Source: Papaver somniferum (taxonomy: Eukaryota > Streptophyta > Magnoliopsida > Ranunculales > Papaveraceae). From it: a DNA stretch of 64,000 nt. Position 1 is the first letter of the stretch. Each line of letters opens with the position of its first letter. The translations under genes were made by a program, and so were the position numbers. Below are positions 1 through 10,049 of this stretch, piece by piece. The notes under the pieces are model-generated. The model was given only the letters and a program-made list of their open reading frames with translations, was not told where the DNA came from and did not search any database. Where the stretch lies: the NCBI RefSeq assembly GCF_003573695.1, contig NC_039362.1:110835120-110899119 (forward strand). The letters are read 5' to 3'.

Positions 1-484
1 GGGTCGTAGCAACTCTTGGTTGTGGCTGAGATCATCTAAGGGAATCAAGTGCGTAGTATCCTGCTAAGATCAGGGACGTAAGGAGCGCAACTGTACCTTG
101 AATCAGTGTCATATTGATTAGGGTTCAACTACAATCCAGACAGAAGTTAGTTTGTAGTAGGCTAGTGTCTGTAGCGGCTTAATATAGTGTGGTGTTCAAT
201 CTGGACTAGGTCCCGGGGTTTTTTTTACATTTGCAGTTTCCTCGTTAACAAAATTTCTGGTGTCTGTGTTATTTCTATTCCACATTATATTTTGTTATAT
301 AATTGAAATATCACAGGTTGTGAGTTTGTATCGATCAATTGTGAAATCCAACCTTTGGTTGTCGATTGGAAATTGATTGATCCTTGGATATTGGTCTTTG
401 GTACCATCCAAGTATATTGGAGTTAGTCCATACATATTGCTAATCGAAAAAATTGGGTGTGGTTGTTAGACCCCCGCTTTTTCA
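1..484 (+). repeat. 3' part of Copia-1 5' LTR
   Basis: The stretch matches the last half-kilobase of the related LTRs ending at 8154, 9442, 15375 and 36806, beginning at the shared block gggtcgtagcaactct. It ends in the LTR terminus CCCCCGCTTTTTCA. Relative to the LTR ending at 8154 it lacks about 120 bp after position 411. The upstream part of this LTR lies outside the window. Confidence 0.88.
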
Positions 485-486
485 AT

Positions 487-498
487 TGGTACCAGAGC
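487..498 (+). promoter_or_regulatory. Primer binding site, initiator Met tRNA type (Copia-1)
   Basis: TGGTACCAGAGC lies two bases after the LTR end. It matches the usual plant copia primer site TGGTATCAGAGC at 11 of 12 positions. Minus-strand DNA synthesis of the retrotransposon would start here. Confidence 0.85.
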
Positions 499-550
499 AG
501 GCAAACACGTTTAAGGCCTTATCAGTCTGTGTTTGTGGCGATCTGACTAG

Positions 551-802
551 ATGGACAGTAAAGTCTCTATAAACGCTTCACCAGGAATTTATCACAATCT
601 TAGAGAATGTTCTAAAAACCGTATTATTCTCCAAAGAAAGTTGGATGAACAAATCCGAATCAACCGTGATCTTGCCGTAGAAATTGCAAAGCTAAAGGAT
701 TTGAAGTCAAGTGTTAAAAAAAGTATATGCTTTGAAAAACTTGATAGAAGGAAGAACTTATTACATAAGATTATTGATGTTAACCCTTGTATGTTTTGGT
801 GA
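551..802 (+). pseudogene. Copia-1 gag, truncated N-terminal remnant
   Basis: An 83-codon open frame starts 52 bases after the primer site, the expected place for gag. Its nucleotide start is similar to the gag start of Copia-2 at 9510, and it is rich in Lys, Arg and Glu with a coiled-coil-like pattern. It stops after 83 codons, and the protease frame begins at 888. The capsid core and the CCHC zinc knuckle are therefore missing, so this cannot make a working capsid protein. I infer a large internal deletion in gag. Confidence 0.6.
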
Positions 803-887
803 ATCTCATAATCACGCTCAACATACATGTACATGTTTTCACAAAAGTATAAAAGTTGCGAGAAATCTTCACAAGAAAGCTGGATAA

Positions 888-2102
888 ATGTTTACTTACC
901 TAAAAAGGTGTACAATACTAACAAGAAATCCCAAACAGGAAAGTAGTGTTAGTATGGGAGCCTTTGCTTTAAAACCAACATCACCCTTTCAATGGTTTCT
1001 TGACAGCGGTTGTAGCGGACACATGACTGGTGAGCTTTCATGGTTTGTATCCATAAACGACTTTGAAGGAGGACCAGTTACGTTCGGAGATGGGAGTTGT
1101 TGCTATATTAGCAAGAAGGGTACGATCAAGCTTCCCGGTGTTCCAGAAATCCATGATGTAGTATACGTCAAAGGTATGACTGCAAATCTTCTTTCTATTA
1201 GTCAAATTTGTGACAAAGGAAATAGAGTTGTCTTCAATGCAAATGGATGTGACATTGTGGAAAAATCTGGAAAAGTAATTTTTCAAGGAACTCGTGGTAA
1301 AAATAACTGTTATCTTCTTGATACTCAGTTTAGTAATTGTTGCAATTTGACTAAGGTGAAATCTACACATCTTTGGCATGAGCGTTTTGGTCACATCAAT
1401 TATCGTCTCTTAACTAAGATCATTAACAAAGAACTTGTTAGAGGCGTTCCCAAAATCAATGCAAAGATTGACGGTGTATGTGGTGCCTGTCAAAAGGGTA
1501 AACAAACGAAAGTTCATCATAAGTCATCTCGAGATATTCTCACTAAGGCTCCACTTGATTTAATTCATATGGATCTCTTCGGACCAATTCAACAATCCAC
1601 TGTTGGAGGAAAGAAGTATGCCTTAGTTATGGTAGATGACTACACCAGATTCACTTGGGTAGCATTCCTAGCTCATAAGAATGAAACCCGTGATGAATTC
1701 AAGATTATTGTTAATAGAATCCAGAATGAACAAGGTCGCAAACTAAAGAAAATTAGAAGTGACCGTGGCACTGAATTCAAAGACACCAAAGTATTTGAAT
1801 TCTGTGACAAACTGGGGATTATTCAACAATGCTCACCACCCATCACTCCTCAAGCTAATGGAGTCGCTGAAAGAAAGAATAAGAATATTCAGGAAATGGC
1901 CAGGGTCATGCTCCATAACAAAAACTTACCTCTAAGGTTTTGGGGAGAAGCTGTGACATGTTACTTGATCAACCGTGTCTATCTACGGTCTAAAACCCTA
2001 AAAACCCCATATGAGTTGTGGTATGGTAGGAAACCCAACTTACACTATCTTAGAGTGTTCGTGCTATATCCTAAAAGATCGAGAACAGAGAGGGAAATTT
2101 GA
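888..2102 (+). pseudogene. Copia-1 pol N-terminal half: protease and integrase
   Basis: The frame carries an aspartic protease motif F-L-D-S-G-C-S-G-H (residues about 37-45), which would cleave the Gag-Pol polyprotein. A GAG-pre-integrase zinc region (H-x3-H ... C-x2-C, about residues 160-200) follows. The integrase core has its acidic residues in H-M-D-L-F-G, S-D-R-G-T-E-F and N-G-V-A-E-R-K. Reading frame is lost near 2065, where a few bases are missing compared with Copia-3 (28360 region). The reverse transcriptase then continues in another frame. The start at 888 is only the first ATG of the open stretch; the real protein would begin in gag. Confidence 0.85.
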
Positions 2103-3312
2103 TACTAAAAGTGATGAAGGTATCTTTTTGGGGTATGCGTCTGATAGTCGTGGTTTTCGAGTCTTTAATCTCAGGACCCAAGTGATGATGAAATCTGTAA
2201 ATGTCATCATTGATGATATTAGCGACTTTCATCATGATTTTTCTCCTGCTGAATTGCCTCCAACCGAGACAAATGAGAAAGTCAAAGAAGTTTCGGATTC
2301 AGTTGAAGTTACACCTACTGTTACTGATCCTGATCCTTCGAGTGACGGGGAGAAAAACACTAATCAGACTGTGCCTGGTGAACAAGAACGTGTCCCTCCA
2401 CGACATCTCTGGGTTCAAAGAAACCATGATCCAAATAGTATCATTGGAGGAAGAGATTCTACTGCAAAGACTAGAGGACAACTTCAAAATTTGTGCAATT
2501 TTAGTTGTTATCTCTCACAAGTAGAACCAAGGAATATTGATGAAGCTCTTAGAGATCCCTTATGGGTGAATGCAATGCATGAGGACTTAAATCAATTTCA
2601 AAGACAAGATGTATGGAAACTTGTACCTTGTCCTCCAAATATCAATATTGTGGGCACCAAATGGATATTTAAGAACAAGTTTGATGAGTTTGGCACCATT
2701 GTCAGAAACAAAGCAAGACTTGTCGCTCAAGGATACTCACAAATCGAAGGAATCGACTTTGACGAAACCTTTTCTCCTGTGGCACGCCTTGAGTCCATCA
2801 GATTTTTATTAGCTCATGCTTGTTTTCTTAAGGTAAAGTTATTTCAAATGGACATCAAATCCGCTTTTTTAAACGGAACCTTAAACGAAGAAGTCTATGT
2901 AGCTCAACCTAAGGGATTTGAAAATCCTGACTTCCCAGATCACGTCCTTAAACTTAATAAGGAGCTATATGGGTTGAAACAAGCACCTCGTGCCTGGTTC
3001 GAAAAACTGACCTCATCTCTTCTTGGGAAAGGTTTTTCGAGAGGGGGAGCTGATAAAACACTGTTTACCAAGTGGAGCGTGATTTCTCAAGTTTATGTAG
3101 ATGATATCATATGTGGATCAACATCAGAGAAACTTGCACAAGAATTTCAAGTATCTCTTAGAAAGAAGTTTGAAATGAGCAATGTTGGTGAATTAAAATT
3201 CTTTTTGGGTTTACAAATTCAACAACACAGGGATAAATTTACTTATCCCAAGAGAAATATGCTAAAGATCTTGTCTCAAGATTTGGCCTTGATAAGTCCA
3301 CTCCTAAACTAA
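2103..3312 (+). pseudogene. Copia-1 pol: reverse transcriptase (RVT_2)
   Basis: The open frame (from ATG 2011, overlapping the integrase frame) continues the integrase C-terminal region and then gives a Ty1/copia reverse transcriptase. Recognisable blocks are G-T-K-W-I-F-K-N-K, A-R-L-V-A-Q-G-Y, D-E-T-F-S-P-V-A-R, the fingers/palm block with Q-M-D-I-K-S-A-F-L-N-G, L-Y-G-L-K-Q-A-P-R-A-W, and the catalytic Y-V-D-D-I. The active-site aspartates are kept. A single-base deletion near 3236, seen by comparison with Copia-3 at about 29550, throws the frame off and ends it at 3312. The enzyme would copy the element RNA into cDNA in virus-like particles if intact. Confidence 0.88.
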
Positions 3313-3317
3313 CTCCT

Positions 3318-4037
3318 ATGCCTACCACTGGTAAACTGCATCGAGATGATAAAGGTATAAATGTGGATCAAAAACTTTATCGATCTATCATTGGAAGCCT
3401 TCTATATCTTACAGCCACTCGACCTGATATTTCTTTCAGTGTTGGTTTTTGTTCTAGGTTTCAGGAAAATCCGAAGGAATCTCATCTTGAAGCTGCAAAA
3501 ATGATTATACGCTACATCAATCACACTGCAGGGTATGGTCTATCTTACACTTTTGATACTAACACTGATCTTACTGCCTATTCAGATGCAGATTGGGCAG
3601 GATGTGTGGAAGATAGAAAAAGTACTTAAGGGGGTTTCTACTATGTAGGAATGAATCTTGTAGCTTGGCATAGCAAGAAACAAAATTCACAATCCCTCTC
3701 AACATGTGAAGCAGAATACATCGATGCAGGCTCATGTTGTACTCAACTTCTATGGATGAAACAAATACTTGATGATTATGTAATCAACACTGGAATAATG
3801 AGAATATTATGCGACAATACCAGTGCAATTCGCATAACAGAAAATCCAGTTGAGCACTCAAGAACTAAGCACATCGACATAAGGTATCATTTTATTCGAG
3901 ATCTTTATGAGAATGGTGTCATTACTATGGAATTTGTTCCCTCGGGACAACAATTGGCTGATATTCTCACTAAACCATTAGATACTGCTACGTTTCAAAA
4001 CTTACATCAATCTATTGGTGTTGTTCTGGTTCATTAG
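3318..4037 (+). pseudogene. Copia-1 pol C-terminus: end of RT and RNase H
   Basis: Two open stretches, 3318-3629 and 3651-4037, are in the same frame, separated by one TAA at 3627-3629. They contain Y-R-S-I-I-G-S-L-L-Y-L-T-A and the RNase H blocks S-D-A-D-W-A-G, S-T-C-E-A-E-Y and L-C-D-N-T-S-A, ending A-D-I-L-T-K-P. RNase H would remove the RNA strand during reverse transcription. The stop follows the D-R-K-S-T block, where related copies read on with S-G-G; the Copia-3 copy has a Ser codon there. A second exact copy of the last part lies beyond the gap at 5127-5366. Confidence 0.87.
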
Positions 4038-5100
4038 TCGTCCTTAACTCTTGCCCCTGTGCTTATCTCGATCCTTTGGGCAATTGAGTTTGGAACTTCT
4101 TGAGGTGTAAAGTTGTTTTTCCACATTTGTTTCTAGTGAATCAAATCGGTTTTGTTTCAATTGTGTCTATTATAAAGATCTAAGCAATTGAACAACTCTC
4201 TAACTAGTTCATTTGTGTCATTTGAACTAGTTATGGTAAAGAAGAATATGGTTGATATCAAAGTGCTCATATGGCTAACCATTTGGTTAACTACTGTTGA
4301 ACCAACTAGATGTACATGTTTGGGTACAGTTACACGAACCTAGATAAACATGCATTTCATTTTTTTAGAGCATTGCTCGGTTGAACTCGCATGCGTTGCT
4401 ATCTCAAGCATGTTTTCAATGTTAGTGATCAAAACTATATGTCTTGATTTCTAGTTTACTTATGACTAAGTCTCGGTCTAGGATAGTTAGGAATAGTTGA
4501 GCTCCAGACTCCATGGCGATTATCTTACGAAGACGAAGAACTACTCAAGGAACCTGTGGAACTTCCTCCGACCAAAACGTATGTGGAGACTTGAACTCAT
4601 CTGTCACTCAAAAGTCTATCTACTCTATCTCCTACTCTTGAGACAAAAGTCGTATAAGTATGATAGTTTTCATACATACACATTTGCTATTTCGAGCCGA
4701 GTTTACTCGCCTATCTTTTTATCTAAATATGTGTTGGTAAGCTTTTGCTTTAACCATTTTCATCTTTACCCATGACGAAAGTCATGATGACGTTTCAATC
4801 TTGAAAATAGCGTTGATGACGATAGTCGATTCTTTATGTCTAACGACTATTATAACATTATAGAAGAATGTTTCAATGATTGAAATGTAGAGTTGAGATT
4901 ACGTAACCAACTATGGATATAAGCATATATAGTGTGTTCGCACATTAGTGCACAAATCCATGTGCCAGAAACCAAGTGCGTGCATATGTGTGCATGCGGT
5001 ATTGGTGAAGGAGACAGGTTGGGTACGCGTACTGGCGGAACTTTTCCTCCCGGAAAATTCTGCTGAGTTTGGAGTTTACAAACTCATAAACCAGTCACCT
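3782..5100 (+). repeat. First copy of exact 1319-bp duplication around the gap
   Basis: This segment is repeated base for base at 5111-6429 (constant offset 1329) wherever I compared it. It spans the RNase H end, the junction to LTR sequence and the first part of the solo LTR. Exact identity up to both edges of an N gap points to an assembly overlap, not a biological duplication. Confidence 0.9.
4137..4362 (+). repeat. Copia-2 5' LTR, left fragment
   Basis: The sequence matches the middle of the Copia-2 3' LTR (about 13945-14177) and continues, after the inserted solo LTR, at 8155. The left edge at about 4136 is an abrupt switch from the Copia-1 3' internal region. Only short similarity (tagtgaatcaaa-like) is present at the switch, as expected for illegitimate recombination. 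Confidence 0.75.
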
Positions 5101-5110
5101 NNNNNNNNNN
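5101..5110. other. Assembly gap (10 N)
   Basis: Ten N bases separate two exact copies of a 1319-bp segment. The gap size is probably a placeholder and the true distance is likely negative (an overlap). Confidence 0.95.
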
Positions 5111-6429
5111 AATCAACACTGGAATAATGAGAATATTATGCGACAATACCAGTGCAATTCGCATAACAGAAAATCCAGTTGAGCACTCAAGAACTAAGCA
5201 CATCGACATAAGGTATCATTTTATTCGAGATCTTTATGAGAATGGTGTCATTACTATGGAATTTGTTCCCTCGGGACAACAATTGGCTGATATTCTCACT
5301 AAACCATTAGATACTGCTACGTTTCAAAACTTACATCAATCTATTGGTGTTGTTCTGGTTCATTAGTCGTCCTTAACTCTTGCCCCTGTGCTTATCTCGA
5401 TCCTTTGGGCAATTGAGTTTGGAACTTCTTGAGGTGTAAAGTTGTTTTTCCACATTTGTTTCTAGTGAATCAAATCGGTTTTGTTTCAATTGTGTCTATT
5501 ATAAAGATCTAAGCAATTGAACAACTCTCTAACTAGTTCATTTGTGTCATTTGAACTAGTTATGGTAAAGAAGAATATGGTTGATATCAAAGTGCTCATA
5601 TGGCTAACCATTTGGTTAACTACTGTTGAACCAACTAGATGTACATGTTTGGGTACAGTTACACGAACCTAGATAAACATGCATTTCATTTTTTTAGAGC
5701 ATTGCTCGGTTGAACTCGCATGCGTTGCTATCTCAAGCATGTTTTCAATGTTAGTGATCAAAACTATATGTCTTGATTTCTAGTTTACTTATGACTAAGT
5801 CTCGGTCTAGGATAGTTAGGAATAGTTGAGCTCCAGACTCCATGGCGATTATCTTACGAAGACGAAGAACTACTCAAGGAACCTGTGGAACTTCCTCCGA
5901 CCAAAACGTATGTGGAGACTTGAACTCATCTGTCACTCAAAAGTCTATCTACTCTATCTCCTACTCTTGAGACAAAAGTCGTATAAGTATGATAGTTTTC
6001 ATACATACACATTTGCTATTTCGAGCCGAGTTTACTCGCCTATCTTTTTATCTAAATATGTGTTGGTAAGCTTTTGCTTTAACCATTTTCATCTTTACCC
6101 ATGACGAAAGTCATGATGACGTTTCAATCTTGAAAATAGCGTTGATGACGATAGTCGATTCTTTATGTCTAACGACTATTATAACATTATAGAAGAATGT
6201 TTCAATGATTGAAATGTAGAGTTGAGATTACGTAACCAACTATGGATATAAGCATATATAGTGTGTTCGCACATTAGTGCACAAATCCATGTGCCAGAAA
6301 CCAAGTGCGTGCATATGTGTGCATGCGGTATTGGTGAAGGAGACAGGTTGGGTACGCGTACTGGCGGAACTTTTCCTCCCGGAAAATTCTGCTGAGTTTG
6401 GAGTTTACAAACTCATAAACCAGTCACCT
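5111..6429 (+). repeat. Second copy of exact 1319-bp duplication
   Basis: Copy of 3782-5100 (see there). The sequence after 6429 continues the solo LTR without a break. Deleting 5101-6429 would restore a normal LTR. Confidence 0.9.
5127..5366 (+). pseudogene. Duplicate of Copia-1 RNase H C-terminus (assembly copy)
   Basis: A 79-codon frame identical to the end of the frame at 3651-4037, from the L-C-D-N-T-S-A block to the terminal residues. It belongs to the gap-associated duplication and should not be counted as a separate gene. Confidence 0.85.
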
Positions 6430-6432
6430 ATA

Positions 6433-6454
6433 GTACGCGTACCCATACGCGTAC
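6433..6454 (+). promoter_or_regulatory. Palindromic GTACGCGTAC motifs in LTR U3
   Basis: Two near-perfect palindromes, GTACGCGTAC (6433-6442) and ATACGCGTAC (6445-6454), lie side by side. Another is at 5023-5032 (with its assembly copy 6352-6361), and decayed versions follow up to about 6550. Related motifs sit at the same place in the other LTRs: 13691-13700 and about 13745 in Copia-2, and about 35030-35178 in Copia-3. They lie several hundred bases upstream of the TATA box. I infer a cis-regulatory array. Confidence 0.5.
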
Positions 6455-7017
6455 TGGAGAAACTTTTCTACCGGAAAAGTTCTGCTGAGTTTGGAAACCA
6501 AAACCAACTCAAATCCGGTAGCTAAGTTACGCATACCCGTACGCATACCCAAGCTGGTTATATTTCTCAAATCGGTATTTTCATAAACTTAAACAATAAA
6601 TCAATAAGGAATGCAATCTTTGTAAATCGTGGCTATATTGTTCATGAATTGATTCAAGTGAATCAAACCGATTTTGTTTCTATTGTGTCTATGTATAAAG
6701 ATATAAGCAATTGAACAACTCTTGAACTAGTTATTATGAGTCATTTGAACTAGTTATGAGAAAGATGATTACGGTTAATATGAAAGTGCTCATATGGATA
6801 ACCATTGGTTAACTATTTGTGAACCAACTAAGTGTACACGTTTAGGTACTATTACTCAAACCTAAATGAATACATTTCACTTGTGTGTGTGACAAGCTAA
6901 GTTTCGATCTAACGGTTGAAAGATATTAGCTTGGATAAATCAGGTTTTTCATCTAACGGTGAATACTGAATGCTTTGTTACCAAGGTAACTTGGATTGCA
7001 AACCCTGATTTGAAAAC

Positions 7018-7025
7018 TATATAAG
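7018..7025 (+). promoter_or_regulatory. TATA box of solo LTR
   Basis: TATATAAG lies in a block conserved in all LTRs of this family (8294, 14313, 35665). It marks the probable U3/R promoter of the element. Confidence 0.65.
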
Positions 7026-8154
7026 GGGGACGCCTAGCAACTGGAAAAACTAATCCCCACACCTCCTGTGTGATACTAGTTGGTTTTGCTAGAGTCGATT
7101 CTCCTTTAACCGTAGGTTTCTTCTCGAGACCCTGTCGGTTAACGACTTAAAGACTTCATTGGGATTGTGAAGCCAGACGAAACTACTTCTCTTGTACTTG
7201 GGAGATCTGATCTTTCCATTTTCTATCGTACGAGTTCAATTGTAAGATTGGATTGAGATTATATCTCCGATAGGGCAAGATAAAAACAAATCACAAACAT
7301 CTTCGTCTCATTGTTTGTGATTCCGCAATATCTAGTTTCGCTACCATACGATTTAGATTATTGTGAGGTGATTGATAATACTAGGTTGTTCTTCGGGAAT
7401 ATAAGTCTGGTTTATCAATTGGTTCTTGTTCACCTTGATTTTATCAAAAGATGGAACAAAACTTGTAGGTTTAACAGTGGGAGACAGATTTATCTACTAT
7501 CGTAGACTTTTATGTGTGATACAGATTTATTTATTAAAGTATTCGACTTTGGGTCGTAGCAACTCTTAGTTGTGGGTGACATCAGCTAAAGGAATCAAGT
7601 GCGTAGTATCCTGCTGGGATCAGAGACGTAAGGAGCGCAAATGTACCTTGAATCAGTGTGATATTGATTAGGGTTCAACTACAGTCCAGACCGAAGTTAG
7701 TTTGTAGTAGGCTAGTGTATATAGCGGCTTAATACAGTGTGGTGTTCAGTCTGGACTAGGTCCCAGGGTTTTTCTGCATTTGCGGTTTCCTCGTTAACAA
7801 AATTTCTGGTGTCTGTATTATTTCTATTTTGCATTATATTTTGTTATATAATTGAAATAATATAGGTTGTGCGTCGTATCGATCAATAATGAAATCCAAC
7901 CTTTGGTTGTTGATTATATATTGATTGATCCTTGGATATTGGTCTTTGGTACCATCCAAGTTTGATAAAGACTCGCAGATTTCTATTTGCTTGAGTAAAG
8001 ATCAAGTCAAGAGAAGAGATATTAACTCCTCGATATACTTTTACCTAGATTGAGTCTGACTATCTAGTTGATTCTCTAGAAATTATACTGGAGTTAGTCC
8101 ATACAGATTGCTAATCGAAATATTGGGTGTGGTTGTTAGACCCCCGCTTTTTCA

Positions 8155-9442
8155 CGTTTGTGTGTAACAAGCTAAGTTTCGATCTAATGGTTGAAAGATA
8201 TTAGCTTGAATCTAATCAGGTTTTCATCTAACGGTGAATATTGAATGCTTTGTTACTAAGCTAACATTGATTGCAAACCTTGATTTGAAAGACTATATAA
8301 GGGAGAACTCCAACAACTGGGAAACCTAATCCCCACACCTCCTGTGTGATACTAGTTGTATTAGCTAGAGTCGATTCTTCTTTAACCTTAGGTTTCTATC
8401 GAGACCCTGTAGGTTAACGACTTGAAGACTTCATTGGGATTGTGAAGCCAGACCGATAATACTTTTCTTGTAGTTGTGTGATCTGATCTTGCTGTTTCTA
8501 TCGTACTAAGTACAATCTAAAGGATTGACTTGAGATTGATTTCTCCGATAGGAAAGATATAAAAGTAATCACAAAAAAACTTCGTCTCATCGTTTGTGAT
8601 TCCACAATAACTTGTTTCGCTAGTCGATTAAGTTTATTGTGAGGTGATTGATAATACTAGGATGTTCTTCGGGAATATAAGTCCGGTTTATCAATTGGTT
8701 CCTGTTCACCTTGATTTATCAAAAGACGGAACAAAAACTCGTAGGTATTTCTGTGGGAGACAGATTTATCTATTACCATAAACTTTTCTGTGTGATACAG
8801 ATTTGTTTATTAAAGTCTTCGACTTTGGGTCGTAGCAACTCTTAGTTGTGGGTGAGATCAGCTAAGGGAATCAAGTGCGTAGTATCCTGCTGGGATCAGA
8901 GACGTAAGGAGCGCAATTGTACCTTGAATCAGTGTGAGATTGGTTGGGGTTTAACTACAGTCCAGACCGAAGTTAGTTTGTAGTAGGCTAGTGTCTGTAG
9001 CGGCTTAATACAGTGTGGTGTTCAATCTGGACTAGGTCCCGGGGTTTTTCTGCATTTGCGGTTTCCTCGTTAACAAAACTTCTGGTGTTTGTGTTATTTC
9101 TTTTCCGCATTATATTTTGTTATATAATTGAAATATCACAGGTTTTGCGTTGAATCGATCAATTGAAAAATCCAACCTTTGGTTGTTGATTGAAATTGAT
9201 TGATCCTTGAACATTGGTCTTTGGTACCGTTCAAGTGATTTCTCTTGTATTCAATTAGACTCGCAAATTTCTATTTGCTTGAGTAAGTATTGAATCGAGA
9301 AAGTGAGATATAACTCTTTGATATACTTTTAACAAGATTGAGTCTGACTGTCTAGTTCATTCTCTTAAAAGTATATTGGAGTTAGTCCATACAGATTTCT
9401 AAGCGAAATTTTGGGTGTGGTTGTTAGACCCCCGCTTTTTCA
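8155..9442 (+). repeat. Copia-2 5' LTR, right fragment
   Basis: The sequence resumes the LTR exactly where the left fragment stopped (position equivalent to about 14178 in the 3' LTR), duplicating five bases of target. It runs to the terminus ...CCCGCTTTTTCA at 9442 and is followed by a perfect primer site. Confidence 0.82.
8294..8301 (+). promoter_or_regulatory. TATA box of Copia-2 5' LTR
   Basis: TATATAAG follows the conserved block gcaaaccttgatttgaaag. The copy in the 3' LTR is at 14313-14320. This would drive transcription of the pol-less element. Confidence 0.65.
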
Positions 9443-9444
9443 AT

Positions 9445-9456
9445 TGGTATCAGAGC
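9445..9456 (+). promoter_or_regulatory. Primer binding site, initiator Met tRNA (Copia-2)
   Basis: TGGTATCAGAGC, a full 12-base match to the common plant copia primer site, lies two bases after the LTR end. Confidence 0.9.
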
Positions 9457-9509
9457 AGACAAACACGTTTAAAGACCTTATAAGTCTGTGTTTATAGCGA
9501 TCTGACTCT

Positions 9510-10049
9510 ATGGATAAGAGTGCTATCTCTGATAAACGCTTTACCAGAAATAAAAGTTTTGTCTCTCCTATATCTATTAAAGAGAAAGATTCTTCAATCT
9601 CAAATATAGACGAACCTAGTGTTCTGATTAGACAGACAAACACTGACATGTGTTGTTCCGATTATCCTTCAAAAGAGTCTATCTCCTTTAATGAAAGGGA
9701 AACAGCTGAAGAGAGTCAACTGATTCTAAATCTTGTTAGAATCCAAGCTGATAGATTTAATCGGTTGAAAAACCATGTTAATGTTCTTCTTGGTGTAGTA
9801 AGAGACCGCAATTCCAAAAACTATGAAGATCAGTCTTCACGTATCCTACTTGAGGCAAGTCTTGAAAAGGATGTTTTGGAAATTGAACATCGCTTGAATA
9901 AACTCTCTATTCAAGGTCGTGTCAAAAAGTCCTCTACGCCATCTACTTCTATTGAAACCAACGCTCCAGGTTTAGAAGTAAAATCTGAATCCCTTCCTAT
10001 TAAAAAGGATGTTCCTGAAATCTCCATCAATCAAGAATGTTGCACATAA
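9510..10049 (+). pseudogene. Copia-2 gag-like protein, N-terminal part
   Basis: A 179-codon frame begins 53 bases after the primer site, the normal gag start; the start region is alignable with the Copia-1 gag start at 551. The product is hydrophilic, rich in Ser, Lys and Glu. A predicted helical, coiled-coil-like stretch lies around residues 65-130 (Leu/Ile spaced with Arg, Asn and Asp). No CCHC knuckle is present. The frame stops at 10047, while gag-like Lys/Asn/Ser-rich sequence continues downstream with stops, so the original protein was longer. If functional it would form virus-like particles and package the element RNA. Confidence 0.55.

Larger units (their letters stand above)
1..4136 (+). 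mobile_element. Copia-1: Sirevirus-like Ty1/copia element, 5' LTR end plus internal region
   Basis: The window opens inside a 5' LTR that ends at 484 with ...TTTTTCA. A Met-tRNA primer site follows, then the Ty1/copia domain order: gag remnant, aspartic protease, GAG-pre-integrase, integrase, reverse transcriptase, RNase H. The order integrase before RT defines Ty1/copia. The pol wording and the Met primer site fit the SIRE/Maximus (Sirevirus) lineage, which is a judgement from memory of the family. The element is dead: most of gag is missing, pol has two frameshifts (near 2065 and 3236) and an in-frame stop at 3627-3629. Its 3' non-coding region and the start of its 3' LTR are absent. At about 4136 the sequence jumps into the middle of a related LTR. 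Confidence 0.85.
4363..8154 (+). mobile_element. Solo LTR of the Sirevirus-like family nested in Copia-2 5' LTR
   Basis: It starts with a mutated terminus (TTTTAGAGCATTGC, where relatives have TGTTAGAGCA) and ends with ...CCCCCGCTTTTTCA at 8154. Flanks are CATTT (4358-4362) and CGTTT (8155-8159), a 5-bp target duplication with one mismatch. The Copia-3 LTR shows the uninterrupted site (catttcatttgtgtataac near 35523). No internal region follows, so this is a solo LTR left after LTR-LTR recombination. After removing the artificial gap duplication its length is about 2.46 kb, close to the 2.29 and 2.38 kb of the other full LTRs. Confidence 0.78.

Noticed and set aside
1038..1394. 118-codon - strand frame opposite Copia-1 pol
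   Set aside because: It is antisense to well-supported protease and integrase sequence and has no motif of its own.
4497..4775. 92-codon open frame, repeated identically at 5826-6104
   Set aside because: It lies within the LTR. The second copy is due to the exact duplication around the N gap, and related LTRs do not keep the frame.
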